Shown: in pieces, positions 37,496 to 47,310 of the stretch | Numbering within the stretch: the stretch's first letter is position 1 | Layout of the letters: every line of letters begins with the position of its first letter | Source: a bacterium | GTDB lineage: Bacteria; Sysuimicrobiota; Sysuimicrobiia; Sysuimicrobiales; Segetimicrobiaceae | Length of the DNA: 64,000 bases | Assembly (NCBI GenBank): GCA_035307765.1 | Contig: DATGHU010000040.1 | Location: 1 to 64,000 of the forward strand | Direction: 5' to 3' | The notes under the pieces: model-generated | The model's database searches: none | What the model saw: only the letters and a program-made list of their open reading frames with translations | What the model was told of the DNA's origin: nothing | Made by a program: the position numbers and the translations under genes

Positions 37496-38530
37496 GTGCC
37501 AGGGGGCCTTGTGAAGGAATCGATAATCCTTTGCTATCACCATATCGTTGAAGCGATCCCCGCGGATCCGTTGGACATCCTGAACCGCTTTCGCGTCTAC
37601 GTGGAGGCGCGGCGATTCCGGCAGCAGATGGAAATCCTTGCCCGCCGGTATTCCATTGTTCCCCTCGATCAGTTCCTGACCCGCCTTGCCGCTGGAACCC
37701 CGCGTGGGGGTCTCGCAGCGGTGACGCTCGATGACGGATATGCGGATAACTATTGGTTCGCGTTCCCCATACTCGAACGCCTCGGCGTCCCCGCGACGAT
37801 TTTCCTTGCCACGGGGTATATCGAACACCAGGTGCCGTTCTGGTGGGATCGGCTTTCCGGGTTTTTCTGCGCGAAAGCCGGTGGAACCCTGTCCGCCTCC
37901 GCCTCCCTCGGGAGCGTGGAGCTCCGCACGCCGGACCACCTTCGCCGGGCCCACTTCGCACTGCGCGAGCGATTGTGCGCCCTCGACGGCGCAGCGAGAA
38001 ACCGGCTGCTCGACACCTTGGGCGCGGAAAGCGGACCATCGGGCAGCCGCCCGCTGACCTGGCGAGAGGTCAGCACGATGAGCCGCCGGGGCGTCGGCTT
38101 CGGTGCCCACTCGGAGTGGCACTCGTCCCTCATCGCGCTTCCCCCCCCCCAACTTCGGGAGGACATCACCGCCTCCCGGGACCGCATCGCCGTCCACCTC
38201 GGCGGAGAGCCGACGGCTTTTGCGTACCCTCATGGGGACGTGGACGCGCGGGTCAGGAATGAGGTCGCCGCCGCCGGGTTCTTGGGGTCTGTCACGATCC
38301 GACCCGAAATGTGCACGGCTACTTGCGACCGCTACCTTCTCCCGCGGGTATCAGTGGGAAACCACAACCGCACCAACTTTGCCAGACTCTTGGATACGCT
38401 GGAGGGGGCGGCGCACAACGCGCACGCCCCCACCGTAACGGCTCTAAAACGAATCCTTCCCGGTCCTGTGTGGTCCGCGGGAAGGCGCGTCTCTCGAGCT
38501 CTTGGCAGCATCCGCAGAAACGCGCATTGA
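37496..38530 (+). CDS. polysaccharide deacetylase (NodB/CE4 family)
   Basis: 344-aa CE4 protein. ILCYHHI at the start, the catalytic Asp-Asp pair in AAVTLDDGYADNYWFAFP (TxDDG), GVPATIFLATGYIE, the H-x3-H metal pair in HSEWHSSL, and AFAYPHGD near the end of the domain, all in the normal order. It removes N-acetyl groups from amino sugars of a surface polysaccharide. No signal peptide is obvious, so it could act inside or be anchored otherwise. GTG 37496 or the in-frame GTG 37511 are both possible starts. It pairs with the GT2 just upstream. Confidence 0.85.
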   Translation: MPGGLVKESIILCYHHIVEAIPADPLDILNRFRVYVEARRFRQQMEILARRYSIVPLDQFLTRLAAGTPRGGLAAVTLDDGYADNYWFAFPILERLGVPATIFLATGYIEHQVPFWWDRLSGFFCAKAGGTLSASASLGSVELRTPDHLRRAHFALRERLCALDGAARNRLLDTLGAESGPSGSRPLTWREVSTMSRRGVGFGAHSEWHSSLIALPPPQLREDITASRDRIAVHLGGEPTAFAYPHGDVDARVRNEVAAAGFLGSVTIRPEMCTATCDRYLLPRVSVGNHNRTNFARLLDTLEGAAHNAHAPTVTALKRILPGPVWSAGRRVSRALGSIRRNAH

Positions 38531-38608
38531 CGCCAACGGGTCCTTGCGGTCGCGTCCGCCGAGGCGCGCCTCCGTCTTCACACCTGGTTCGTCCGCCCGT
38601 CCCGGGTG

Positions 38609-39265
38609 CTACTGAAATTTATCGGGAAACTGCTTGGCGATCCCTTCGGCGAGAGCGTCGCTAATCGTATAAATGTGCTTGACCATGGGATCCCACATAT
38701 CCGCTTCGCCCGACCAATCCTTCTTCGTGGTTGCCTCGATGGACATGATGTGCTGCTGCGCATGCGTCACCAAGAGGCCGTACACGGTCGCCTTGGGCAG
38801 GTTCGGGTTCGCTGAACTCACAAACGCGGCGATCTCGGTCGCATTCTTCGTCAGCTGATCGACAGCGGCTTTCTTCTGGGCGGCGCTGCCCTTGAAGTTA
38901 TTGGTAAACGCGGCACGCATGTACGCCTTTACCCCCGAGTAGTGCCCCACGAACAACGTGGCGAATTTATCGCCCGCCGCCTGTCCATAGAACGGGGCAA
39001 TCGATTCTCCGATCGCCTTGGCATTCTTCATGCCATATTCGTCCGCCTCGCTGATAGCGCCCTTTTCCCCGAGCCGCGTCGAGACCACAAGATCGCGCAC
39101 CCAGAAAATATGGTTGATGTAGAGGTCGCGGAGGGCCATCTTCAACTCGGCGACCTTTGCGGGATTCGGCATCGCCGATTGGCTCCGGGCCGGGGGCACC
39201 GTCCAGGCGAACAGAACACTGATTACAACAAGACCGCTGAGCACCGATCGCATTTTCCGCATCAT
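38609..39265 (-). CDS. exported helical protein of unknown function
   Basis: 218 aa with a signal peptide (MRSVLSGLVVISVLFAWTVPPARSQ, cleavage near SQSA). The mature part is predicted largely helical: ELKMALRDLYINHIFWVRDLVVSTRLGE, then GESIAPFYGQAAGDKFATLFVGHYSGVKAYMRAAF and LLVTHAQQHIMSIEATTKKDW, with the repeated His/Trp pattern of a four-helix bundle. It could bind metal or heme, but this is inference. The ATG pair at 39265/39262 has GGGGG upstream. The next gene on the strand is the small Ig-like exported protein 43 bases upstream. Confidence 0.65.
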   Translation of the reverse strand: MMRKMRSVLSGLVVISVLFAWTVPPARSQSAMPNPAKVAELKMALRDLYINHIFWVRDLVVSTRLGEKGAISEADEYGMKNAKAIGESIAPFYGQAAGDKFATLFVGHYSGVKAYMRAAFTNNFKGSAAQKKAAVDQLTKNATEIAAFVSSANPNLPKATVYGLLVTHAQQHIMSIEATTKKDWSGEADMWDPMVKHIYTISDALAEGIAKQFPDKFQ

Positions 39266-39308
39266 GCGTCCCCCTTCTCTGATTCTCCAGTCCGGTTCTT
39301 CTTCATGG

Positions 39309-39737
39309 CTAATAGCCGTACGATGATTTCGAGACGCTTACTGGATACTGAACCACGGCAGAGGGGTCATCCCCTGTCGCCCGGACCTTTACCGAAAACG
39401 TCCCCGGCTTCACCGTCGAGGACGCTTTCACAGTCATCGTGCTCGTGAACGTTGGGTTGCCGGACGCCGGAACGAAGCCGATTGCCAATCCGGCAGGCAC
39501 GCTCGTGGCCTCGAGGTTCGTCCCCCAAGACTTCCCCGAGCTGAGGGTGAGGGTGACCTTGGCCGAAGCCGACTTCCCCGCCGCGACGGTGAGACTCTTG
39601 GGTTCCAGCGTTAAGACGGACGTGCCCATTCCTCCACCATAATCTTGGCCCGAGGCCCATGGATGAAAACCACCCCAGGGGGAGAGGACTACCCCCGCGG
39701 CGACAAGAACCACTCCGACGACCCATAATCTTCTCAT
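39309..39737 (-). CDS. small exported Ig-like (beta-sandwich) protein
   Basis: 142 aa with an N-terminal signal (LWVVGVVLVAAGVVLSPW). The rest is a single domain with TLEPKSLTVAAGKSASAKVTLTLSSGKSWG and FTSTMTVKASSTVKPGTFSVKVRATGDDP, which is the strand pattern of a bacterial Ig-like/alpha-galactosidase NEW3-type sandwich. It likely serves adhesion or stabilisation outside the cell. The C-terminus VSKSSYGY is short and has no anchor. It precedes the helical exported protein on the same strand, and both may form a two-gene unit. Confidence 0.65.
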   Translation of the reverse strand: MRRLWVVGVVLVAAGVVLSPWGGFHPWASGQDYGGGMGTSVLTLEPKSLTVAAGKSASAKVTLTLSSGKSWGTNLEATSVPAGLAIGFVPASGNPTFTSTMTVKASSTVKPGTFSVKVRATGDDPSAVVQYPVSVSKSSYGY

Positions 39738-40112
39738 GCTCGTCTCCGCGTTGCAGTATTTGCTTCTCTTCTTACTCCTTCGCTGTCACGATTTTGTCAA
39801 CAGGCAGTTAACTCTGACATGACTTGGAACCTCCACCCCGACTGACATCGGCCGATCCCGCCCGGAAGGATGCGTGAGGCGCCGACGGCCCCTTTGGGAG
39901 CCTTCGCCTCGACATGAGGGCCGCCCAAGCTATGGATCCGGATATCGGACCCACAGCGGCGTTGGCCGCGGGGGAACACAGTCGACTCTGCGCAACTCCG
40001 CCATATGAGGCCCCGGAAGAGGCCGGCGGGTCTCTCCTCGCGAATTGGAGCGGCAGAGGACGCCGTGCATTAGCGCGGTCGCCTCTCAATCCAGGTATCG
40101 GGGGGGAAACCG
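39738..40112. other. 375-base stretch without a gene, with a strong hairpin
   Basis: Between two divergent genes. GAGGCG (39876-39881) pairs with CGCCTC (39905-39910), and an inner GGCCCC/GGGAGCC-type stem closes on TTTG. No T-run follows. No coding reading is supported. Confidence 0.5.
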
Positions 40113-40391
40113 ATGATTGTCCACTATGAGTTTCAGATTCACCCTGACCACAAGGAGCGAGCCAAAGACGAGCTCCGTAAGTTGAAGACGATTATCGCGA
40201 AGCACGGCGGCAGAAACTTCAAGTACTACGCATCGATGACCTCTGGCACGCCAAACAGGCTTTTCATCTACGAGATCGACAAGCTTGCCCACTTCGACTC
40301 TCTTAACGATGATCCAGACTTTCGAAATGTGAAACTCGACGCGCTCTACACAGACGCCACCGGCACCACGTGGGCAGAAGTGCCCCTGTGA
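40113..40391 (+). CDS. small dimeric alpha-beta barrel protein
   Basis: 92 aa: MIVHYEFQIHPDHKERAKDELRKLKTIIAKHGG then a second beta-alpha unit (RLFIYEIDKLAHFDSLNDDPDF). The arrangement of strand, helix, strand and the late W-A-E-V-P strand is that of the ABM/NIPSNAP-like superfamily, small cytoplasmic proteins that bind or transform hydrophobic substrates; function is not readable. ATG is preceded by GGGGGG. Single gene. Confidence 0.65.
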   Translation: MIVHYEFQIHPDHKERAKDELRKLKTIIAKHGGRNFKYYASMTSGTPNRLFIYEIDKLAHFDSLNDDPDFRNVKLDALYTDATGTTWAEVPL

Positions 40392-40405
40392 TACGGGTAA
40401 TGGGT

Positions 40406-40434
40406 CGCGTCCGGCATCCTTCATGCCGGACGCG
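40406..40434. terminator. stem-loop between convergent genes
   Basis: CGCGTCCGGCAT-CCTTC-ATGCCGGACGCG, 12-bp perfect stem, 15 bases after a stop. No T-run on the plus strand. It may act as a processing or bidirectional stop signal. Confidence 0.45.
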
Positions 40435-40577
40435 CGACATCACGCGCGCGATGACCGCGCCCCATACGGAAAGGCATGCCGGACGGAGCGATGTCCCCTA
40501 AAGAACTGCACCTCCGGTGCGGTCAGGGACGACAAGAAATGGATGGCGGCCTACAGCCCGCTTGAAACTTCGACGGG

Positions 40578-42674
40578 CTAAGGGGAAACCTTAAACAGGT
40601 CTTGCAATGCGGGCGGCAGCTGAGGGAGTTGGGTCTGCTGAGTTTGTTGTGGCTGAGCCCCCTGGGCTCGAATGAACTCCGGCATGCCGGCCAGCGCGAA
40701 TTTGGGATCGTCGAAGGTTCCGCGGATCGAGAACGGCACCCGGGTCCCGGTTGAACCCGCCGCTCCCGGCAGCACTCGGCCCACCATCTCCCCCGCCGAC
40801 GGCAGTACCCCCATGGCCGGCGCCCCCCCGGCCGGCTTCAGGGCCAATACACCGCTCCCCGTATAATCGAGTGATCTATTGAAGCCAAAGCTGCCCCGGC
40901 CGGTACCTTCCAAGCCCTCGCCGGTTAACCGGAGGGCATTGCTATAGACGCGCTGTTGGGCGAACCGAACATCCCCTCCAAAGTAACTGAACCGAGTGTC
41001 GCCCGTAGGGACGCCGAGTTGGAAGACCCTCGCGATCTGCGCCAGGTTGTGCTTGAGGTCCAGTCCCGGAAAGGAACCGTCGTGCAGCGCAAAAGTTCCC
41101 GCACCCGTCAAGGCCGCCTGCGGGTCTCCTCCCAGCGCGGTCGCAACTGCGAGATCGGCACTCAGTGTTCCCGTGACCTTCTTCGCCCCGGGGGCAACCG
41201 AGGTCACCAGGCGTTCCAAGTTGACCCCACGCACCGTCGCGGTTCCGGCGACGGGAAGAGCCCGCGCGGAGTAGTCCAACCCGCCGGTGCCCCGGATGGT
41301 GCCGCTGTATGCCGAGAGCGTATACGAGGTCAGCTGAATCCGGTTCGCCCGCACGCGCACCGCACCGTGCGCCTCATTCGCCTCGAGCGGGGGAACTACC
41401 AACCCGTGCACGAGGAAGGTTCCGCTGCCCGCCAGCGCTGCTTTAGGGTCTCGGCCCAAGGCGGTCGCAAACGAGAAGTCGGCATCCAGCCTCCCGGCGA
41501 CCTGCGTTTTCCCAGGGTTGAACACGCGCACAATCTCCGCCAAGTTCACCCCGCGCGCGTGCACCATCCCCTTCGCGGGGAGGTCGGCCGAGGCGTAGTT
41601 CAGCGCCGCCCCGCCCCGCACCAAACCGCCGTAGGCGGTGAGCGCGACCGAATCCAGTCGCATAGAGGTTGTGTAGAAGCTCAACACACCCCGCGCCCCG
41701 GTCGCCTCGACCGGGGAAGCTACGAGCCTATCCGCCGTCACCTCTACGCGGGCCACCAACCGCGGCCGCACCGGGGGCGCGTTCACATCTGACCTACCTC
41801 CGCCGCCACCGGCCAGGACGCGCTCCAATCGATCGACGTCGAGCCGCGGGGTGGCGAGGGCAAATGCGCCGGAGAATGGGACAAAGCTGGCGATCGAAGC
41901 TGTCCCCTTCAACCGCATCGTGTCCAGCGATGCTGCAAACGCACCCCGTCCACCGCCGTTCTTCAGCAAGAGTTCGCCGGTTTGGAATTGGACGGGCTTG
42001 GTCAGCGTCGAGGTGGCGAGCCGTGCACCCCGAAGGTCGATGGCGACCTGGACCTTCGCCGCCCAATTCGATGAAGTCAGGTCCATGGATCGAACCTTGG
42101 CGTTGAGGCCAGTCAATGCGAGATATGGGGGGGCCTGCCCGTGACGCGGATCCACGTTGGCAAGAGCGATCCCAACGTCTCTTCCCGTCACAACCCCGAT
42201 GTGATTCAGGGCAACCAGAGGAGCGCGCCCTGCGTCCGCAGCGGACTTGGACACTGGTGCGCCTCGCGGGGGCGTCGGGAGGTCGAAGTTTGACCGCCCG
42301 ACGGGATCGGTCAGGACCTCGGCCCTGACGCCGCTGAGGGTGATATAGGTGACGTCGAGCCGGCGAGAGAGCAAAGCGCGAGCGGCGACGCCGAGATCGA
42401 TCGATTTCACGAGAATCGCGTTCCCCGAGGGGAATCCCGGGGGGTTCTTCAGGCGGACATTCGCGACACGAAGGTGGATCGTCGGCAGGAGGTAGAGTTT
42501 CAGGTCGCCGATTTGGACCTCACGGCCCAGGCTGGTTCGGATAAACTGCTCAAGCAGCGGCCGGTATCGGTAAACCGGAATCAGAAATGGTGTCGCCGCC
42601 ACGGCCACCACCGCAAATATCAGAACCGTGCCCCCGATGAGCGACCACCGCAGTCTGAGCGAGGATCTAGCCAT
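40578..42674 (-). CDS. AsmA-family protein
   Basis: 698-aa protein with one N-terminal transmembrane helix (LIGGTVLIFAVVAVAATPFLIPVY) followed by a long beta-rich body. The start of the domain, FIRTSLGREVQIGDLKLYLLPTIHLRVANVRLKN, is the AsmA N-terminal signature (helix then R-E-V-x-I-G-D-L). Several repeats of L-N-Y-A-S/DLPAKGMVHARGVNLAEIVRV and GGLDYSARALPVAGTATVRGVNLERLV follow and end near FDDPKFAL. AsmA-like proteins form hydrophobic grooves in the periplasm for lipid transport between membranes, which suggests an outer layer or membrane in this organism; that is inference. ATG 42674 chosen over the longer start. Confidence 0.8.
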   Translation of the reverse strand: MARSSLRLRWSLIGGTVLIFAVVAVAATPFLIPVYRYRPLLEQFIRTSLGREVQIGDLKLYLLPTIHLRVANVRLKNPPGFPSGNAILVKSIDLGVAARALLSRRLDVTYITLSGVRAEVLTDPVGRSNFDLPTPPRGAPVSKSAADAGRAPLVALNHIGVVTGRDVGIALANVDPRHGQAPPYLALTGLNAKVRSMDLTSSNWAAKVQVAIDLRGARLATSTLTKPVQFQTGELLLKNGGGRGAFAASLDTMRLKGTASIASFVPFSGAFALATPRLDVDRLERVLAGGGGGRSDVNAPPVRPRLVARVEVTADRLVASPVEATGARGVLSFYTTSMRLDSVALTAYGGLVRGGAALNYASADLPAKGMVHARGVNLAEIVRVFNPGKTQVAGRLDADFSFATALGRDPKAALAGSGTFLVHGLVVPPLEANEAHGAVRVRANRIQLTSYTLSAYSGTIRGTGGLDYSARALPVAGTATVRGVNLERLVTSVAPGAKKVTGTLSADLAVATALGGDPQAALTGAGTFALHDGSFPGLDLKHNLAQIARVFQLGVPTGDTRFSYFGGDVRFAQQRVYSNALRLTGEGLEGTGRGSFGFNRSLDYTGSGVLALKPAGGAPAMGVLPSAGEMVGRVLPGAAGSTGTRVPFSIRGTFDDPKFALAGMPEFIRAQGAQPQQTQQTQLPQLPPALQDLFKVSP

Positions 42675-43230
42675 AGCGCAGGTTGGCCCTCCAACCCTCC
42701 TCGTACCCCTTGAGTCTACCATTTAGACCGCACTCTTTTTACACCAACCACTTCCAGAGGTCTGCATGGGCAGCGCGAGTGAATTTGGCCGGGCGCCCGA
42801 ATCCCCTGCTGCGCTTTGCTCGGCCTCAGCACAGGTTTATTCGCAGTCTACCCGAACCTCTGCCCACGAGCGGCTCGGAGTAACGCGTGGGGTTATGGGG
42901 AGGGTCGCGCTCCCGCTTCCTCGTAGGGCTCCCCGCGGTCAAACCAGACCAAGGCCCCCCCGACCGCTGGCCGGGCATTCCGCAACACCTCGGGGCGTTG
43001 TGCTCAAGAGGTTAGCTCCAACCAAACGGGGAGTTCGGCCCGGTGCCAAACTCCAGGGTATGGTGGTCCGGGAGGGCGGGCGACCGGCCTGATGCCGGAT
43101 TCACGCAGGGTGCAGGAGACACCGTCGCACCACGCGGTCGTCACGGGCGAGGACCCACCGAATATCAGTCGATCCCGGGGCCAAGCGTAGGCGTTCGACA
43201 GAAGATCAACGTTGACCGAGGAGACCGGCA
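42675..43230. other. 556-base stretch without a gene upstream of typA
   Basis: No reading is supported by a ribosome site and codon use. Small hairpins occur: GGAGTT (43030-43035) with AACTCC (43049-43054), and CCGGC/GCCGG near 43083-43097. The last 30 bases give GAGGAG as the typA ribosome site. I found no RNase P, tmRNA or SRP RNA signature in it. Confidence 0.5.
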
Positions 43231-45069
43231 GTGATCAGGGCGATTCGTAACATTGCGATCATCGCGCACGTCGACCATGGGAAAACGACATTGGTCGACG
43301 CCATGCTGTGGCAGAGTGGCGCGTTTCGTGCCAATGAAATCATGGTGGACCGGGTGATGGACTCCAACGAGCTGGAGCGCGAGCGCGGCATCACGATCCT
43401 GGCCAAGAACACCGCCATCATCTATGCCGACACCAAAATCAACATCGTGGATACCCCCGGTCACAGCGACTTTGGCGGGGAGGTCGAACGTGCCCTGAAG
43501 ATGGTGGATGGGGTGATGCTGCTGGTGGACGCGAGCGAAGGACCCCTCCCCCAAACCCGCTACGTGCTGAGCAAGGCCCTGGAGGGCGGCCTGCCGCCAA
43601 TCGTGGTTATCAACAAAATTGACCGGCCCGATGCGCGCCCGCAACAAGTGTTGAACGAAATCTACGACCTGTTCATCGACCTGGACGCCCAGGAAGGGCA
43701 ACTCGATTTCCCAGTCCTCTACACCAACGCGAAGCTGGGCACCGCTTCGACCGATCCGGCGCAGGCGGGGAAGGATCTGCGTCCCCTGTTTGAGGCGATC
43801 GTCTCCACCATCCCCGCGCCCGGCGGAACGGCCGGGGCCCCGCTACAGGTGTTGGTCGCCAACCTCGACTACAGCGATTACCTCGGCCGCATCGCGATCG
43901 CGCGGGTCTTCAACGGCACGCTGAAGACGGGCGAAGACGTGAGCATTGCGAAGATTGATGGCTCGGCGCCCAAAACGCGCATCACCAAACTGTTTTCGTT
44001 CAACGGGCTAAAACGGGTAGAGATTACCTCGACCGATCTTGGCGACATCATCGCGGTCGCCGGCGTTGAAGGCATTGCCATCGGCGACACCATTACCGAG
44101 GCCGATGTGCCCGCTCCCCTGCCCCGCATTGCGATTGATGAACCGACCATCGCGATGCAGTTCACCGTGAACACTTCGCCTTTTGCCGGCAGAGAGGGGA
44201 CGTACGTCACCTCACGCAACCTGCGCGAGCGCTTGGAGAAAGAGACGCTGACGAATGTCTCCATGCGGGTGGAGGAAATGGACAGTACCGATTCCTTCAA
44301 GGTCATGGGGAGAGGAGAGCTCCAGCTCGCCATCCTCATCGAGATGATGCGGAGAGAGGGATACGAGCTGATGGTCGGCAAGCCGCAAATTGTGACCAAG
44401 ATGCTCGCCGGCAAGCTGATGGAACCTATTGAGCGGGTGACGATCGACGTGCCCGAGACCTTTGTCGGGGTGGTGGTGGAGAAACTCGGCGCTCGCAAGG
44501 GACTGATGACCAACATACACAACCACGGGTTTGGGCGCGCGCGCTTGGAGTTCCGACTTCCCAGTCGCGCCCTCATCGGCTTGCGAGGCGAGTTGCTTAC
44601 CGACACACGCGGCACCATTGTCATGAATTCGCTTTTCGATGGTTACACCGAGTGGATGGGAGAGATCCCGCGTCGCCCCACGGGTGCGCTCGTCGCCGAT
44701 CGGCCGGGGGTGACGACGTCCTACGCCCTCTACAATCTACAGGAGCGCGGCGAACTCTTCGCCGGCCCAGGGATCGACGTGTACGAAGGAATGATCATCG
44801 GCGAGAACGCACGAGACAATGATCTCGACGTCAACATCGTGCGGGAGAAGAAACTCACCAACATGCGGGCATCCACCGCCGACGACGCCATCCGACTCGT
44901 CCCATTCCGGGCCTTGAATCTGGAGCAAGCGATTGAATTTATTGCGGACGATGAGTTTGTGGAGGTCACGCCCAGATCACTGCGTCTGCGGAAGAAAACC
45001 CTGCAGTCAAACCGCCGCCCGCGGAAAGGTGCGGTCCCGGCTGCGGGATCACGCCTTTCCGAGCAATGA
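43231..45069 (+). CDS. typA: translational GTPase TypA/BipA
   Basis: 612-aa ribosome-associated GTPase. G1 [10 protein letters not shown] at about residues 12-21, G2 region ERGITI, G3 [12 protein letters not shown]4 NKIDRPDA, then EF-G-like domains II, III and V and the C-terminal TypA-specific domain ([27 protein letters not shown]). The GTG start has GAGGAG 9 bases upstream. It assists ribosome assembly and growth at low temperature or under stress. It stands alone; the amidohydrolase to the right is convergent. Confidence 0.96.
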   Translation: MIRAIRNIAIIAHVDHGKTTLVDAMLWQSGAFRANEIMVDRVMDSNELERERGITILAKNTAIIYADTKINIVDTPGHSDFGGEVERALKMVDGVMLLVDASEGPLPQTRYVLSKALEGGLPPIVVINKIDRPDARPQQVLNEIYDLFIDLDAQEGQLDFPVLYTNAKLGTASTDPAQAGKDLRPLFEAIVSTIPAPGGTAGAPLQVLVANLDYSDYLGRIAIARVFNGTLKTGEDVSIAKIDGSAPKTRITKLFSFNGLKRVEITSTDLGDIIAVAGVEGIAIGDTITEADVPAPLPRIAIDEPTIAMQFTVNTSPFAGREGTYVTSRNLRERLEKETLTNVSMRVEEMDSTDSFKVMGRGELQLAILIEMMRREGYELMVGKPQIVTKMLAGKLMEPIERVTIDVPETFVGVVVEKLGARKGLMTNIHNHGFGRARLEFRLPSRALIGLRGELLTDTRGTIVMNSLFDGYTEWMGEIPRRPTGALVADRPGVTTSYALYNLQERGELFAGPGIDVYEGMIIGENARDNDLDVNIVREKKLTNMRASTADDAIRLVPFRALNLEQAIEFIADDEFVEVTPRSLRLRKKTLQSNRRPRKGAVPAAGSRLSEQ

Positions 45070-45220
45070 CGGGCTGAAATTCACGTACCCAGGGGGCGCC
45101 CCTCCCCCGCCCTCCTGCGGACGCTGGGCGGCCGCGGCCTTCGCCCGCTCGTCTTGCGCCGCTTCAGCAGCTCCACGCGTATCAATTCGGTCCGAAGGCC
45201 GCGGCGAGCGCGGGTCGCGA

Positions 45221-46393
45221 CTACGGTGCCGCGTCGCGCACGACCTCGCCCCCCTGCATCACGATGGCGACCTGGTGCAGCGCCGCGATATCGCGGGTGG
45301 GGTCTCCCTTGACCGCAAGCAGGTCCGCAACCTTGCCGGAGGCGATCGTGCCGGTCTCGTGGTCTGTCCCCAGCGCGGCCGCCCCGCCGGATGTCGCGGC
45401 CGCCAGCGCCGCGCTCGGGCGCATGCCGCACTCCACCATGTACTCGATTTCCTCGGGCAGCGACTCAAATCGGCCGAGCCCGAAGAAGAGATCCGTACCG
45501 GCGCCCATCGGGACCCCGGCCGCGAGGGCGATCTGGAAGCTTTCGACGGCGCGTTTCGCACGCACGGGAATCGAGCGGAACATCGGGATGGTCTTGTACT
45601 CGTCCCACCGATCCATGATCCGCTTCGAGACGAGCAGCGTTGGGACAAGCGTCATCCCCCGATCAGCCATCTGGCGCGCGGTCCGCTCGTCGAGATCGGA
45701 CCCGTGCTCCATCGTGTCCACACCCGCCTGCACGGCCATTTGGCTGGACCCAAGGATTGACGCGTGGCACGCGACCCGCCGGCCCAGTCGGTGTGCCTCG
45801 TCGACGATGGCGTCAAGTTCGGCCTGCGTGAGCTCCACGACGTTCAAAGGCCCGTTCGTTGTGACCTTGATGCAATCCGCCCCCGCTTTCACCTGCTCGC
45901 GGACGGCGCGCCGGCAGTCATCCGGACCGTCCACCTCGCGCGCCATTCCGGGAAGGGCCGGCGGCTCCGACCCGTGGCCGCCGGTCATGCAAAGGATCTG
46001 CCCGCACGGCACCACGCGGGAGCCCGGAATGTCACCACGTCCCACCGCATCGCGCGCGGCCGCGGCGACGCCGCCCAGAGTGCCGACGTCGCGAACCGTC
46101 GTGATCCCCACGGCTTGTGTGGCGCGGAGGTTGCGGGCTGCCCGGAACGCAATCGTCGCGACACTCGGGGCGAACGTCCGCGGACCCCACCCCAAGTGGA
46201 CGTGAAGATCGATCAGGCCGGGGAGCAGCGTGCACCCGCTGAGATCAATCGTCCGCGCGTCGGCACCCCCGTCTGCGGACCCATCGCTCGCCACCTCGGT
46301 GATACGGTCGCCTTCGACAACGACCGTTCGGCGCTCGGGCGGCCGGCCGGTGCCGTCGAAGACGCTCGCGCCGCGCAGAATCATCCGGGTCAT
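45221..46393 (-). CDS. amidohydrolase family protein (metal-dependent)
   Basis: 390-aa imidazolonepropionase/prolidase-type amidohydrolase. The HxH metal pair is in GLIDLHVHLGWGP, the bridging Lys in DCIKVTTNGP, the later His in VACHASILG and TMEHGSD and the Asp in MGAGTDLFFG, all in correct order. It could hydrolyse a dipeptide or cyclic amide imported by the ABC system encoded just upstream. ATG 46393 is chosen because GGGAGG lies nearby and the domain starts at MTRMILRGASVFDGTG. The gap from the permease stop is 23 bases. Confidence 0.88.
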   Translation of the reverse strand: MTRMILRGASVFDGTGRPPERRTVVVEGDRITEVASDGSADGGADARTIDLSGCTLLPGLIDLHVHLGWGPRTFAPSVATIAFRAARNLRATQAVGITTVRDVGTLGGVAAAARDAVGRGDIPGSRVVPCGQILCMTGGHGSEPPALPGMAREVDGPDDCRRAVREQVKAGADCIKVTTNGPLNVVELTQAELDAIVDEAHRLGRRVACHASILGSSQMAVQAGVDTMEHGSDLDERTARQMADRGMTLVPTLLVSKRIMDRWDEYKTIPMFRSIPVRAKRAVESFQIALAAGVPMGAGTDLFFGLGRFESLPEEIEYMVECGMRPSAALAAATSGGAAALGTDHETGTIASGKVADLLAVKGDPTRDIAALHQVAIVMQGGEVVRDAAP

Positions 46394-46416
46394 CTCACGC
46401 CTCCCGCTCGAACGAC

Positions 46417-47310
46417 TCAAATCTGCAGTCTGGGATCAAAAGCGTCGCGGAGACCGTCGCCGACCAGATTAAATGCCATCACACCCAAGAGCACACACAA
46501 CCCTGGGAATAGCGACACCCACCAGGCGGTGGCGAGATACTCTCGCCCGTCGGCGATGATGTTCCCCCAACTCGGCTGGGGCGGCTGCACCCCGAGGCCC
46601 AGGAAGCTCAAACCCGCCTCCGTCAGGATCGCCAGGCCGACGCGCAGGGTGGCCGAGATCACGATCACGGGCACGACGTTCGGTAGGAGATGGCGCGCGA
46701 TGATCCGGCCGCTCGACGCGCCGGTCGCCCGGGCGGCCGCGACGAAGTCCCGGCCGCGCAGCGACAGAAACTCCCCCCGCACCAGCCGGGCCGTCGGGGG
46801 CCACGCGGTGACCCCGATAATCAAGATGAGACCGGGTACGCTGGGGCCGAACAACGCCAGGAACGCGACCGCGAGGAAGAATATCGGGATCGCCAACACG
46901 ACATCGGTCAGGCGCATCAGTACGGCATCGGCCAAACCGCCGAAATACCCCGCCGAAGCGCCGACAAGAATGCCGATCACCACGGAGATGAGCATCGAGA
47001 GGAGTCCGATCGCCAGCGAGATGCGCGAGGCGACGATGATCCGGCTGAGCACGTCGCGCCCCAGGTTGTCCGTACCGAGCAGGTACGGCCACGCGGGCGC
47101 GCGCAGGATCGCCAGGACGTGCGGCACGTCCGGCCGGAACGGCGCGAGGCGCGGCGCGGCGAGCGCGATCGTAAAGAACAACGCCATGATCGCGCAGCCC
47201 GCGATCGCCCGCGGGTTGCGAATGAACCGGTGTCGCGCGCCGCGCCGTCCCCGATGTCCGGTGCCGGATCGCCCGGGACCGGCGGTGGGGCGAAAGGACT
47301 GTCTAGCCAT
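46417..47310 (-). CDS. ABC transporter permease, DppC type
   Basis: 297 aa. Six helices, with an N-terminal domain beginning RNPRAIAGCAIMALFFTIALAAPRLAPF and the EAA-type loop FVAAARATGASSGRIIARHLLPNVVPVIVI. The C-terminus SLFPGLCVLLGVMAFNLVGDGLRDAFDPRL is the standard DppC ending. The start overlaps the end of the DppB-type gene by 8 bases. It forms the channel for peptide-like solutes together with that gene. Confidence 0.93.
   Translation of the reverse strand: MARQSFRPTAGPGRSGTGHRGRRGARHRFIRNPRAIAGCAIMALFFTIALAAPRLAPFRPDVPHVLAILRAPAWPYLLGTDNLGRDVLSRIIVASRISLAIGLLSMLISVVIGILVGASAGYFGGLADAVLMRLTDVVLAIPIFFLAVAFLALFGPSVPGLILIIGVTAWPPTARLVRGEFLSLRGRDFVAAARATGASSGRIIARHLLPNVVPVIVISATLRVGLAILTEAGLSFLGLGVQPPQPSWGNIIADGREYLATAWWVSLFPGLCVLLGVMAFNLVGDGLRDAFDPRLQI

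Noticed and set aside
40406-40434. Strong intrinsic terminator after the 92-aa gene
   Set aside because: The stem is perfect but lacks a T-run; listed only as a stem-loop with low confidence.
42675-43230. RNase P RNA, tmRNA or SRP RNA in the long gap
   Set aside because: Their conserved cores were not found on either strand.
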